DNA of 64,000 bases from Streptomyces sp. STR69 (GTDB taxonomy: Bacteria; Actinomycetota; Actinomycetes; Streptomycetales; Streptomycetaceae): NCBI RefSeq assembly GCF_024519455.1, contig NZ_JALJRY010000032.1:55649-119648 (forward strand), read 5' to 3'. Under the pieces are notes generated by a model. It saw only the letters and a program-made list of their open reading frames with translations. It was not told the DNA's origin and ran no database searches. The position numbers were made by a program, and so were the translations under genes. Shown in pieces: positions 26,361 to 35,016 of the stretch. Every line of letters starts with the position of its first letter. Positions within the stretch are counted from its first letter, which is position 1.

Positions 26361-27143
26361 TCACGCGCCCGCTCCCCCGTCCACCTGCAGGATCGCGCCC
26401 GACACGAAGGAGGCCCGGTCGCTGAGGAGCCAGAGGGCGGCTTCGGCGATCTCTTCGGGGGCGGCCGTGCGGCCGAGCGGGGTCATGGACTTCATACGAT
26501 CGATGACGCCGGGAGTGGCCGCGTCCCAGTCGCGAACCATCTCGGTGAGCGTGCCGCCGGGGGCGACCGCGTTGACGCGGATGCCCTCGGGGCCGTAGGT
26601 GACGGCGGCGGACTGGGTGAGGCTGTTGACAGCCCGCTTCAGGGCGCCGTAGACGGGCAGGACGGGGTTGGCCCGGAGGCTGCCGATGGAGGAGTTGTTG
26701 ACGATGGCGCCGCCGGAGGCGGTGGCACGGATGGCCTTGACCTCCGCGGTCATGGCCAGCCATACGCCCTTGAGGTTCACGCTGGTGATGTGGTCGAAGT
26801 CCGGCTCGGGGAGTTCGTCCAGGGGGCCGGGGTGCTGGGCGATCGCGCCGTTGTTGAAGGCGATGTCGAGGCGGCCGTAGACCTGCACCGTGCGGTCAAC
26901 GGCGGCGCGGACGCTCGCCGCGTCGGCCAGGTCGCAGACCACGTAGTCCGCGGTGCCGCCCGCCGCGCGGATCTCCTCGGTGACCGCCTTGAGCTGGTCC
27001 TCGGTGCGGGCCGCCAGCAGGACCCGGGCGCCCTCGCGGGCGAAGAGCCGGGCGGCAGCCGCACCGATACCGCGGCCGGCGCCGGTGATGAAGGCGACCT
27101 TGTCGGTCAGCAGGCCCTGGTGGGTAATCGCGGTGTTTTCCAT
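26361..27143 (-). CDS. SDR family oxidoreductase
   Basis: A 260-residue classical short-chain dehydrogenase. The cofactor motif TGAGRGIG lies at residues about 20-27, NNGA at about 95, the catalytic Ser in NNSSIGS, and YGALK gives the Tyr-x3-Lys pair at about 165-169. AARTEDQ after strand 2 suggests NADP preference, by the usual Arg rule. The C-terminus ends VDGGAGA, as in many fatty-acid or ketone reductases. It is divergent from an XRE-type regulator starting 87 bases away, which most likely controls it. The substrate is unknown. Confidence 0.9.
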   Translation of the reverse strand: MENTAITHQGLLTDKVAFITGAGRGIGAAAARLFAREGARVLLAARTEDQLKAVTEEIRAAGGTADYVVCDLADAASVRAAVDRTVQVYGRLDIAFNNGAIAQHPGPLDELPEPDFDHITSVNLKGVWLAMTAEVKAIRATASGGAIVNNSSIGSLRANPVLPVYGALKRAVNSLTQSAAVTYGPEGIRVNAVAPGGTLTEMVRDWDAATPGVIDRMKSMTPLGRTAAPEEIAEAALWLLSDRASFVSGAILQVDGGAGA

Positions 27144-27229
27144 GGCTTCGAGCCTGGCCCCGAGGCCACGGCTCATCCAGGCACCGGCGGTACCTGGATG
27201 GGGCCCCGCGCCCGGCGCACACTGGGGGC

Positions 27230-28093
27230 GTGGACAAGCAAGAACTCGCAGCGTTCCTGCGCAGCAGGCGCGAGCGGATCTCCCCCGCCGAGGTGGGGCT
27301 GCCGCGCGGTCCGCGTCGCCGTACACCCGGGCTGCGGCGCGAGGAGGTGGCGCAGCTGGCGTTCATCTCGACCGAGTACTACACACGGCTCGAACAGGCC
27401 CGGGGGCCGCGTCCGTCGCGGGAGGTGCTGGGCGGTCTCGCGCGGGCGCTGCGGCTGTCGGACGCCGAGCGCGGGCATCTCCATCACCTCGCCGGGGCTC
27501 CGCCCGGACCGCCGCCCGGGCCCTCGCGCGAGGTGCGGCAGAGCCTTCTCGACCTGCTGCGCCGGCTGCCGCAGGCCGCGGCCTTCGTGACGTCCGCGAC
27601 CTTCGAGGTACTGGCCTGGAACGATCTCGCCGCCGCCCTCATGGAGGACTTCTCCGCCCTGCCCCCGCGCGACCGCAACCTCCTGCGCCGTGCCTTCCTC
27701 ACCCCGCGCCCGGAAGGCAGCAGGCTGTACGGGGTGTCGGACGTCGACGCCTTCGCCCGGCACTCGGCACAGCGGCTGCGTGCCGTCGCCGCCCGCTACC
27801 CCGACTCGCCGGCGGTGACCGGGCTGGTGGCCGAACTCCTCGCCGGAAGCGAGGAGTTCCGTCGGCTGTGGGAGTCGCACGACGTGTCCGCCGAGCCCAC
27901 CCTGACCAAGACCTTCCAGCACCCGGTGGTTGGCCCGGTCACCGTCAACTGCGACGCCCTCGACATCACCGACCGGGACCAGCAGGTCGTGATCTACACC
28001 GCCACCCCGGGCTCACCGTCGGAGGAGGCGTTGCGCCTGCTGGCCGTCATCGGGACGCAGCGGATGGATCAGCAGGTCGGCTTCCCGACGTAG
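27230..28093 (+). CDS. XRE family regulator with MmyB-like ligand domain
   Basis: A 287-residue regulator. The N-terminal helix-turn-helix (residues about 5-75) begins KQELAAFLRSRRERI and has the MmyB-class signature GLRREEVAQLAFIST then YYTRLEQARGPRPS. The C-terminal part (about 100-285) is a PAS-like MLTR domain with WNDLAAALM and an HPVVGPVTV segment, thought to bind fatty-acid or methyl ligands. In this family the regulator and a divergent SDR gene form a repressor-target pair, as here. The last 25 bases overlap the convergent alpha-amylase gene, so the two 3-prime ends are shared. Confidence 0.9.
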   Translation: MDKQELAAFLRSRRERISPAEVGLPRGPRRRTPGLRREEVAQLAFISTEYYTRLEQARGPRPSREVLGGLARALRLSDAERGHLHHLAGAPPGPPPGPSREVRQSLLDLLRRLPQAAAFVTSATFEVLAWNDLAAALMEDFSALPPRDRNLLRRAFLTPRPEGSRLYGVSDVDAFARHSAQRLRAVAARYPDSPAVTGLVAELLAGSEEFRRLWESHDVSAEPTLTKTFQHPVVGPVTVNCDALDITDRDQQVVIYTATPGSPSEEALRLLAVIGTQRMDQQVGFPT

Positions 28094-29445
28094 ATCGCCA
28101 GCGCCGTGTTGGAGCCGAGGGTGGCGGTGAACTGCCCGCTGGAGTTCACCGTCACCGACGTGTTGTTCTGGACGTTGCAGTACGTGCCCGCGGCCAGTGA
28201 CGTCTGGTAGGTCTGCGTCAGCGAGTACGACTCGTGGTTGACGGCCACGTAGCCCTTGCTGCCCCGGCCGAAGCCGATCGCGTCGTTGCCGTCGTCCCAC
28301 CAGTTGGTGAGGGACTGGCCGCTGGTGGCGTTGCGGAAGGCGACCATGGACTTGATCTCCGGCCAGGCGTGCTGGCACTTCCAGCCGTCCTGCCAACAGG
28401 CCGTCACCGCACCGTTGTTGGGCGGTCCGGCGTCCGTGTCCGACCACTCGTAGCCGGAGTTGATGTCCGGGGCGCCGTAGGGGTAGGCGAGCATGAAGAC
28501 GTTGGCCAGCGTGTAGTTGGCGCCGTCCTTGTAGTTCAGCGTGCTGCCGTTGCGCTCGGTGTCGTGGTTGTCGACGAAGACTCCGGCGACCGAGCTGCTC
28601 ATGTAGCCCCAGCCCTCCCCGTAGTTCTTCAGGTAGGCGAGGTTCTCGTTGTTGAAGACGCGCTTGAGGTCGTAGGCGTAGCGGAACTCCTGGACGTCCC
28701 CGTTGCCGGTGTACTCGGTGGGCTGGACGGCCTCGCCGCTGCCGTAGATGACCTCCTGCTTCCAGTACACCGACGGGTTGCTCAGCCGGGACTTGATGTT
28801 CGCGAGGTCGGTCGCCGGGATGTGCTTGGCCGCGTCGATGCGGAAGCCGTCGGCGCCGTAGCCGAGGAGGCTGTTCATGTAGCCGGCGATGGTGGCGCGG
28901 ACGTACTCCTCGCCGGTGTCCAGGTCGGCGAGGCCGACGAGTTCGCAGTTCTGCACGTTGGCGCGGTTGGCGTAGTCGCTGACCAAGGAGGTGCAGTCGT
29001 CCATGTCGTACGAGGAGTACAGGCCGGGGTAGTTGTACTTCGTGTACGACGAACCGCCGGTGCCGGTGCCGCTGCCCGCCGACATGTGGTTGATGACCGT
29101 GTCGACGACGACCTTCACGCCCGCCGCGTGGCAGGTGTTGATCATGTTCTGGAAGGCGGTCGCGTCACCGAGCCGCCCGGCGATCTTGTAGCTCACCGGC
29201 TGGTACGACGTCCACCACTGCGAGCCCTGTATGTGCTCGGCGGGCGGGGAGACCTGCACGTAGCCGTAGCCGGCCGGGCCGAGGGTGTTGGTGCACTCCT
29301 TGGCGACGGAGGCGAAGTTCCACTCGAAGAGGACGGCGGTGACGTCCTTGGTGCCGGGCGGGGAGGCGTGTGCGGTGCCGGGCACCAGGACCGCCGTCGC
29401 GGCGGCGAGGGCGAAGGCGCCTGCAAGTGATCTACTGCTGGCCAT
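28069..29445 (-). CDS. secreted alpha-amylase without CBM
   Basis: A 458-residue exported GH13 alpha-amylase of the Streptomyces/animal type. Signal peptide SSRSLAGAFALAAATAVLV ends near AHAS (about residue 28). Catalytic segments are YGADGFRIDAAKH (Asp about 198), WKQEVIYG (Glu about 229) and VFVDNHDTERN (Asp about 292). There are several disulphide cysteines and a short all-beta C domain ending VGKPTC. It lacks the CBM20 modules of the paralogue at 23494, so it should favour soluble substrate. AAGGA lies 8 bases before the ATG. Upstream it shares the aglA-side region that has CTTG/GCAAG motifs, consistent with MalR control. Confidence 0.95.
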   Translation of the reverse strand: MASSRSLAGAFALAAATAVLVPGTAHASPPGTKDVTAVLFEWNFASVAKECTNTLGPAGYGYVQVSPPAEHIQGSQWWTSYQPVSYKIAGRLGDATAFQNMINTCHAAGVKVVVDTVINHMSAGSGTGTGGSSYTKYNYPGLYSSYDMDDCTSLVSDYANRANVQNCELVGLADLDTGEEYVRATIAGYMNSLLGYGADGFRIDAAKHIPATDLANIKSRLSNPSVYWKQEVIYGSGEAVQPTEYTGNGDVQEFRYAYDLKRVFNNENLAYLKNYGEGWGYMSSSVAGVFVDNHDTERNGSTLNYKDGANYTLANVFMLAYPYGAPDINSGYEWSDTDAGPPNNGAVTACWQDGWKCQHAWPEIKSMVAFRNATSGQSLTNWWDDGNDAIGFGRGSKGYVAVNHESYSLTQTYQTSLAAGTYCNVQNNTSVTVNSSGQFTATLGSNTALAIYVGKPTC

Positions 29446-29462
29446 GTGGGGTTCCTTCTTCG

Positions 29463-29486
29463 TTGAAGGTTCTTGAAGGTTCTTGC
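29463..29486. promoter_or_regulatory. tandem repeat/operator-like region upstream of alpha-amylase gene
   Basis: TTGAAGGTTC occurs twice in direct tandem followed by TTGCTG, 18-41 bases before the amylase start codon. A further TTGCTGCAAG at 29562-29571 resembles the MalR half-sites seen elsewhere. Role inferred from motif sharing. Confidence 0.4.
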
Positions 29487-29525
29487 TGAAATCCCGTGGA
29501 AACCTTGCGGTGGCCAGATGTTAAA

Positions 29526-29553
29526 GGCCCGCCGCCCAAAAGGGCAGCGGGCC
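29526..29553 (-). terminator. terminator after aglA
   Basis: GGCCCGCCGCCC and GGGCAGCGGGCC pair with one mismatch around an AAAA loop, 29 bases past the aglA stop on the minus strand. Confidence 0.65.
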
Positions 29554-29581
29554 GTGTGAAGTTGCTGCAAGAACTTCGCCG

Positions 29582-31246
29582 TTACGGGGTGGTGGTCCAC
29601 CAGACCGTCGTGTCGGCGGGCAGCTTCGCCTCGCCGTCCGCCTCGGTCACCTCACCGCTGGCGAGCAGCAGACGGCCGTACGCCGACGTCGTCACCGACT
29701 CCCCGCTCGTGTTCGCGACACACACGAACTCCCCCCGCCTGAAGGCGAGTACGCCCTCGGGCGCCCGCAGCCACTCCACCGAGTCGCCCGCGCCGAGGTC
29801 GGGCTGCGTGCGGCGGGCGGCCAGCGCGGCCCGGTACAGCTCAAGCGTCGAGCCGGCCGTCCCGGTCTGCGCCTCGATGCTCAACTCGCCCCAGCCGTCC
29901 GGCTGCGGCAGCCAACTCCCGCCGTTCCCGAAACCGTACGACGATCCGGTGCGGGTCCACGGGATCGGCACCCGGCACCCGTCACGGAACCCGTCCTGTC
30001 CGGCGCCGCGGAAGTAGGCCGGGTCCTGGCGCACTTCGTCCGACAGGTCGACGACATCCGGCAGGCCGAGTTCCTCGCCCTGGTAGACGTACGCCGAGCC
30101 GGGCAGCGCCAGCATCAGCAGCGTCGCCGCGCGGGCCCGGCGCAGGCCCAGTTCCCGGTCCCCGGCCGTGCGGATCTGGGTGCCGAGGCCGGGCGGGTTG
30201 GCGAAGCGGGTGGCGTGCCGGGTGACGTCGTGGTTGGACAGGACCCAGGTGGCGGGGGCGCCCACCGGCCGCATGGCCTCCAGTGTCCGGTCGATGACCG
30301 TACGGAGCTCCTTCGCGTCCCAATCCGTCGACAGGTACTGGAAGTTGAAGGCCTGGTGGAGCTCGTCCGGGCGGACGTAGTTGGCGGTCCGTTCCACGGT
30401 CGGGGTCCACGCCTCGGCGACGAAGATGCGCTCGCCCGCGTACTCGTCGAGGACCAGGCGCCACTGCCGGTAGATGTCGTGCACGCCGTCCTGGTCGAAG
30501 AACGGCATGACATCGTTGCCCAGCAGCTTGACCTGGTCGTGCGAGCCGAGGTCGGGCAGCCCCTCCGCCTTCACCAGCCCATGGGCCACGTCGATCCGGA
30601 ATCCGTCGACGCCGATGTCGAGCCAGAAGCGCAGGACGGACCTGAACTCGTCGCCCACCGCCGGATGTTCCCAGTTGAAGTCGGGCTGCTCGGGCGCGAA
30701 GAGGTGCAAGTACCACTCCCCGTCCGGGACTTGGGTCCAGGCCGGGCCGCCGAAGATGGACTCCCAGTCGTTGGGCGGGAGTTCGCCGTGCTCGCCCTTG
30801 CCCGGGCGGAAGTGATAGCGCTCCCGCAGCGGCGAGCCCGGGCCTTCCCTCAACGCCCGCTTGAACCAATCGTGTTGGTCCGAGGAGTGGTTGGGAACGA
30901 GGTCGACAATGACACGCAGACCGAGACCATGGGCGTCACGGATCAGCGCGTCGGCGTCGAGCAGATTGCCGAACATCGGGTCCACGGCACGGTAGTCGGC
31001 GACGTCGTAGCCCGCGTCCGCCTGCGGGGAGGCGTAGAACGGGCTGAGCCAGACGGCGTCGACACCGAGGTCACGCAGATACGGGAGTCGGGAGCGTACG
31101 CCCTCCAGGTCACCCATGCCGTCGCCGTTGCTGTCGGCGAAGCTGCGCGGATAGACCTGGTAGATGACCGCATCCCGCCACCAGTCGCCGCGCTTGGCTT
31201 TGGCGGGGTTCGGTGCCGGGGCGATGGCCGAGTGCTGCTGGGTCAT
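29582..31246 (-). CDS. aglA: intracellular alpha-glucosidase (GH13, oligo-1,6-/alpha-1,4-glucosidase type)
   Basis: A 554-residue cytoplasmic GH13 enzyme with no signal peptide. It opens with WWRDAVIYQVYPRSFADSNG (about residues 22-41). The calcium-like loop DSNGDGMGDL and catalytic segments VDGFRIDVAHG (Asp about 215), FVAEAW (Glu about 275) and VLSNHDVTRH (Asp about 338) are intact. It hydrolyses imported maltose and maltodextrins to glucose. In Streptomyces this gene (aglA) follows malEFG, as here, 175 bases after malG. A hairpin and a dispersed repeat in the gap may lower read-through. AAGGA is 5 bases from the ATG. Confidence 0.92.
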   Translation of the reverse strand: MTQQHSAIAPAPNPAKAKRGDWWRDAVIYQVYPRSFADSNGDGMGDLEGVRSRLPYLRDLGVDAVWLSPFYASPQADAGYDVADYRAVDPMFGNLLDADALIRDAHGLGLRVIVDLVPNHSSDQHDWFKRALREGPGSPLRERYHFRPGKGEHGELPPNDWESIFGGPAWTQVPDGEWYLHLFAPEQPDFNWEHPAVGDEFRSVLRFWLDIGVDGFRIDVAHGLVKAEGLPDLGSHDQVKLLGNDVMPFFDQDGVHDIYRQWRLVLDEYAGERIFVAEAWTPTVERTANYVRPDELHQAFNFQYLSTDWDAKELRTVIDRTLEAMRPVGAPATWVLSNHDVTRHATRFANPPGLGTQIRTAGDRELGLRRARAATLLMLALPGSAYVYQGEELGLPDVVDLSDEVRQDPAYFRGAGQDGFRDGCRVPIPWTRTGSSYGFGNGGSWLPQPDGWGELSIEAQTGTAGSTLELYRAALAARRTQPDLGAGDSVEWLRAPEGVLAFRRGEFVCVANTSGESVTTSAYGRLLLASGEVTEADGEAKLPADTTVWWTTTP

Positions 31247-31279
31247 GGCGTCCTTGGTACGTAACGGAAGTTGGGGCGA

Positions 31280-31323
31280 GGCGGCCGTAACGTCAGCGGG
31301 GTCGGATGGACGTTACGGCCGCC
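31280..31323. terminator. malG-aglA intergenic hairpin
   Basis: Perfect 15-bp arms GGCGGCCGTAACGTC / GACGTTACGGCCGCC with a 14-base loop between malG (ends 31422, minus) and aglA (starts 31246). It may attenuate or process the mal transcript. Confidence 0.6.
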
Positions 31324-31360
31324 CCGGGTCTCAGGGGGTGAGGGGGCAGCGCCCCCCTCA

Positions 31361-31388
31361 AGGGGCGCGGGGAACTGCGCGACCAGCC
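31361..31388 (+). repeat. dispersed intergenic repeat, copy 2
   Basis: 28 bases identical to the reverse complement of 6191-6218. It lies just beyond the malG stop codon. Confidence 0.8.
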
Positions 31389-31421
31389 ACGACGGCGCCG
31401 CAGCCGACAACGAACCCGTCG

Positions 31422-32294
31422 TCAGCCCTTCGTGCCGCCCGAAGTAAGCCCGGTGACCAAGTTCTTCTGCACGAGATAGAAGAACGCGGCCACAGGTATC
31501 GCGATCAGCACAGCCGTCGCAGCCATCAGGTTGCGTTGCGCGTCGTGCTCGCTCACGAACGTCTGCAACCCGACCGCGAACGTGTACTTCGTGTCGGAAA
31601 GCATGAACGTGGACGCGAACGCGACCTCGCCGAAAGCCGTGAGGAAACTGTAGAACGCGGCGACCGCCAGGCCCGGCTTGGCGAGCGGCAGGATCAGTCG
31701 CGCGAACGTGCCGAAGGGGTTCAGCCCGTCGACGCGTCCGGCCTCGTCGATCTCGAACGGGATCGTGTCGAAGTAGCCCTTCAGCAGCCATGCGCAGTAG
31801 GGCACCGTGGTCGAGCAGTAGACGAGGATGAGACCAAGGTAGCTGTCGATCAGCTGCAGGTCCGCCAGGATCTGGTACATCGGCACGATGAGTACCGCTA
31901 TCGGGAACATCTGGGTGACCAGGAGGACCCACATGAACTTCCGGTAGCCGGGGAAACGCATCCGCGAGACGGCGTAGCCGGTGGTCGCGGCGATCGTCAC
32001 GCCGATGAACGAGGTGCCGAGCGAGACGATCATCGAGCTCTTCAACCAGTCGAAGAACTCGGTGTGTTGGAGCACGAACGAGTAGTTGCCGAACGTCATC
32101 TTCTTCCAGATGCCGGCCGGGTGGAGGTAGTCGTCCGAGTCCGGGCCCAGCGAGAGGAAGACCAGCCAGGCGATCGGGAAGAGCGCGATCAGGCTCGCGA
32201 CGATCAGGATGCCGTGCGAGGCGAGGGTGCCGGAGCGGCTCAACTCGCCCCGGCGGCGCACCCGTTGGGGCGGGGTGTCGGTCGTACTGCTCAT
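31422..32294 (-). CDS. malG: maltose/maltodextrin ABC transporter permease MalG
   Basis: A 290-residue inner-membrane permease with about six membrane spans. The EAA loop that docks to the ATPase is EIDEAGRVDGLNPFGTFARL, about residues 185-204, with the conserved Gly. It works with MalF and MalE to import maltodextrins. No ATPase gene is present in the locus; in Streptomyces the shared ATPase MsiK, encoded elsewhere, energises such importers. The start ATG at 32294, 13 bases after the malF stop, has AGGAG 7 bases upstream. The longer in-frame start at 32330 would overlap malF. Confidence 0.95.
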   Translation of the reverse strand: MSSTTDTPPQRVRRRGELSRSGTLASHGILIVASLIALFPIAWLVFLSLGPDSDDYLHPAGIWKKMTFGNYSFVLQHTEFFDWLKSSMIVSLGTSFIGVTIAATTGYAVSRMRFPGYRKFMWVLLVTQMFPIAVLIVPMYQILADLQLIDSYLGLILVYCSTTVPYCAWLLKGYFDTIPFEIDEAGRVDGLNPFGTFARLILPLAKPGLAVAAFYSFLTAFGEVAFASTFMLSDTKYTFAVGLQTFVSEHDAQRNLMAATAVLIAIPVAAFFYLVQKNLVTGLTSGGTKG

Positions 32295-32307
32295 GGGGGC
32301 TCCTGTC

Positions 32308-33312
32308 TCAGATCGCGAGCTGTTGGTCATTGCGGTTCAGCCAGCGGCGGTAGAAGGAGGTGAAGACGATCAGGATGGCCAGCAGCAGGATGCCGTAGGC
32401 GGCCGACTGGGCGAAGTCACGCGGCTGTTGGCCGAAGCCGAGGTAGTACGACCAGGTGACGAGGATCGACGCGTCGGGGGCCGTGTTGCCGAACAGCAGG
32501 AAGATGACGGCGAACTGGTTGAACGTCCAGATGACGCCGAGGAGTACGACGGTGGAGCTGACCGACCTCAGGCCCGGCAGGGTGACGTGGCGGAAGCGCT
32601 GCCAGGAGCTCGCGCCGTCCATCTCGGCGGCCTCGTACAGCGAGGCGTCGATGGACTGCAGACCGCCGAGCATCGAGACCATCATGAACGGCACACCGCA
32701 CCAGGTGTTGACCATGATCGCGGCGAACCGCTGCCAGAACGTGCTTTCCAGCCAGTCGGGTTGGGGCAGGTGCAGGGTGTGCAGCGCGGTGTTGATGATG
32801 CCGCCGTCGGCGAGCATGAAGCGCCAGCCGAACACGGTGACGAAGGTGGGGACGGCCCACGGCAGGATCAGCAGGAGCCGGTACAGGGTGCGTCCGCGCA
32901 GCTTCTGGTTGAGCAGCAGGGCGAGGGCCAGGCCGATCGTGTAGTGCAGGGTGACGCAGACCGCGGTCCAGACGATCGTCCAGATGAAGTGCGACCAGAA
33001 GCGGTCGTACGACGTCGGGCCGAACAGGATGTCCTTGTAGTTGTCGAACCCGATGAACTTGTAGGTGGCGTCGATGTGGTTGACGCCGATCGTGCGCGCG
33101 GTGTTGAGGCTGTTGGCGTCGGTGAGCGTCAGGTACAGGCCGTACACCAGGGGGTAGAGCACGAGGACGCCGAGCACGACGACCACGGGGATGATCATCG
33201 CGTACGCGTACCAGTGCTTCTGGTAGCCGGACCTGAGGCGTTGGCCGGGCCCGGGGCGGGGTGCGCGGTCACCGTGGCGCTTGCCGGTCGCGCGGTCGAT
33301 GGCGACTGTCAT
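32308..33312 (-). CDS. malF: maltose/maltodextrin ABC transporter permease MalF
   Basis: A 334-residue membrane permease. The N-terminal cytoplasmic stretch is basic, followed by about six membrane spans (first at about 38-60). The EAA motif YEAAEMDGASSWQRFRHV lies at about residues 235-252. It is shorter than E. coli MalF and lacks the large periplasmic loop, as usual for Gram-positive members. It lies 127 bases after malE and is followed at 13 bases by malG, so malEFG form an operon. Confidence 0.95.
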   Translation of the reverse strand: MTVAIDRATGKRHGDRAPRPGPGQRLRSGYQKHWYAYAMIIPVVVVLGVLVLYPLVYGLYLTLTDANSLNTARTIGVNHIDATYKFIGFDNYKDILFGPTSYDRFWSHFIWTIVWTAVCVTLHYTIGLALALLLNQKLRGRTLYRLLLILPWAVPTFVTVFGWRFMLADGGIINTALHTLHLPQPDWLESTFWQRFAAIMVNTWCGVPFMMVSMLGGLQSIDASLYEAAEMDGASSWQRFRHVTLPGLRSVSSTVVLLGVIWTFNQFAVIFLLFGNTAPDASILVTWSYYLGFGQQPRDFAQSAAYGILLLAILIVFTSFYRRWLNRNDQQLAI

Positions 33313-33382
33313 GGTTCGTTCGACACCTTCTGGAAGTTCAAGCGGGTACGGCGAGTTCAGGGCTGCGGCGGCTCAGGCCGAT

Positions 33383-33431
33383 GGCCGTCGGATCCGTCCC
33401 CCCAGTACCTGATCTGGCGGATCCGACGGCC
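33383..33431. terminator. malE-malF intergenic hairpin
   Basis: Perfect 14-bp arms GGCCGTCGGATCCG / CGGATCCGACGGCC, 21-base loop, 9 bases after the malE stop. Position inside the operon suggests partial termination or 3-prime end protection that favours malE over the permease genes. Confidence 0.65.
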
Positions 33432-33439
33432 ACTCGGGG

Positions 33440-34714
33440 CTACTTGCTGAAGTCCGGGACCAGCTTGGCGATCGCCAACTCGGCGTTGCTCAGGCCCTTG
33501 TCGAGGGACTCCTTGCCACCGGCGACCTTGGGCAGCTCGGTGTCCAGCGGACCCCACAGCGAGCTGTACTCGGCGAGCGCCGGGCGCGGCTGGGCGACGC
33601 CCAGGACGCCCTGGAAGCCGGCGATGCCCGGGTCGGCCTTGACGGCGGCGGTGTAGGCGTCGTCGCGGGTCGGCAGTGTCGAGTTCTTCAGCGCGATCGT
33701 CGACTGGGAGGCGGCGGAGGTCATGAAGTTGAGGAACTTCAGGGACGCCTTCTGGTGCGCGGAGTCCGAGCCGGCGTAGACCGAGAGGTTGTGACCGCCG
33801 GTCGGGGCACCGGACTTGCCGGTGGAGCCGGCCGGGATCTGCGCGATACCGAGGTTGGACTTGTCCTTGAAGGCCGAGCCCTTGTAGAAGTTCGTGATCT
33901 CCCAGGGGCCCTGGATGATCGCGGCGACCTTGCCGTTGACGAACGCGTCCTGGATGTGGGCGTAGGCGTCGGCGGTGGTGTCGGCCTTGTGCAGACCGGT
34001 GCCCGAGAACAGGCTCAGCCAGGTGCCGTAGGCCTTCTTCGCGGCGGCGGAGTCCACGGTGATCTTCTTGGCGGCGGCGTCGACGGTGTCGGTGCCCTCG
34101 CCGTAGAGGAAGGTCTGCGCGTAGTAGGCCTGGGTGGAACCCCAGTAGCCGTCGACCTTGGCCTTCGCCTTGATCGTCGCCGCGTCGGTCTTCAACTCGT
34201 CCCAGGTGGTGGGGGCTTGGGTGATCCCGGCCTGCGCGAAGAGCGCCTTGTTGTAGACGAGGGCGAGGGTGTCGGTGACCAGCGGCACACCGTACGTCTT
34301 GCCGTCGTACTGGGCCTGCGTGATCAGGTTCGGCTTGAACTTGGCCTGGTCCGCGAGGGCTTCGGTGCCGTCGAGCGGCAGGAAGTAGCCCTTCTTCGCG
34401 AAGGCGGGGGTCCAGCCGACCTCCGAACGCAGCACGTCCGGGGCGCCCTTGGAACCGGCGGCGGTGTCGAACTTGTTCTGCGCCTGGTCGAAGGGCACGT
34501 TGACGTACTTGACCTTGATGTTCTTGTTGGCGGCCTCGAACTTGGCGACCAGGGCCTTGTACGTCGGTGCCTCATTGGTGGCGTTGGAGGTGTCCCACCA
34601 GGTGATGGTGACCGGCCCGTCCGACTTGCCGCTGTCACTGTCACTGCCGCCGCAGGCCGTCGCCGCGAGGGCGAGGGACGCCACCAGCGCGGTGGCCGCT
34701 ATGCCACGCCGCAT
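33440..34714 (-). CDS. malE: maltose/maltodextrin-binding lipoprotein MalE
   Basis: A 424-residue extracytoplasmic solute-binding protein, anchored as a lipoprotein: signal RRGIAATALVASLALAATAC with lipobox cysteine at about residue 21. The mature part follows the family 1 binding-protein fold: VTITWWDTSNATNEAP near the start, DVLRSEVGWTPAFA, then GVPLVTDTLALVYNK and AAIIQGPWEITN. Aromatic residues of the cleft are present. It delivers maltose/maltodextrin to MalFG. AAGGAG lies 6 bases before the ATG. It is divergent from malR, with operator-like repeats on both sides of the 302-base space. Confidence 0.95.
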   Translation of the reverse strand: MRRGIAATALVASLALAATACGGSDSDSGKSDGPVTITWWDTSNATNEAPTYKALVAKFEAANKNIKVKYVNVPFDQAQNKFDTAAGSKGAPDVLRSEVGWTPAFAKKGYFLPLDGTEALADQAKFKPNLITQAQYDGKTYGVPLVTDTLALVYNKALFAQAGITQAPTTWDELKTDAATIKAKAKVDGYWGSTQAYYAQTFLYGEGTDTVDAAAKKITVDSAAAKKAYGTWLSLFSGTGLHKADTTADAYAHIQDAFVNGKVAAIIQGPWEITNFYKGSAFKDKSNLGIAQIPAGSTGKSGAPTGGHNLSVYAGSDSAHQKASLKFLNFMTSAASQSTIALKNSTLPTRDDAYTAAVKADPGIAGFQGVLGVAQPRPALAEYSSLWGPLDTELPKVAGGKESLDKGLSNAELAIAKLVPDFSK

Positions 34715-34829
34715 GAGTTCTCCTTGAGGGTGAAAGCCCGTGTGCCGCAGGGGGCGGGCCCGTCCGCCGCCCCTGTGACTCGCCGACCGCTCCTTCGCCG
34801 CCGCCGGGCGTCGCCGAACGTAACAGCGA

Positions 34830-34869
34830 TGCAAGCGTTGCGAAAGTCCTTGCTGCAAAAAACTGCAAG
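34830..34869. promoter_or_regulatory. probable MalR operators on the malE side
   Basis: Three GCAAG/CTTGC-type sites: TGCAAGCGTTGC (34830-34841), CTTGCTGCAA (34849-34858) and CTGCAAG (34863-34869), 116-155 bases before the malE start. LacI-type repressors bind such inverted half-sites. Streptomyces malE is known to be repressed by MalR and induced by maltose. Confidence 0.65.
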
Positions 34870-34952
34870 ACGGCGGGAGAGTTACCCGCCCGTGACCTCT
34901 CCTCGACCCTCGCGCAACCCAGTGTTGATGCGGCTGAGCGGGCAATGGGACA

Positions 34953-34979
34953 CTTGTGCAAGACTCTGCAAGCACTTGC
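34953..34979. promoter_or_regulatory. probable MalR operators on the malR side
   Basis: Palindrome CTTGTGCAAG (34953-34962) and inverted repeat GCAAGCACTTGC (34968-34979), 38 bases or more before the malR start. The position suits autoregulation. Confidence 0.65.
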
Positions 34980-35016
34980 CGCATGTCGTACGTTGACCAG
35001 AACACGAGGGATCGCG

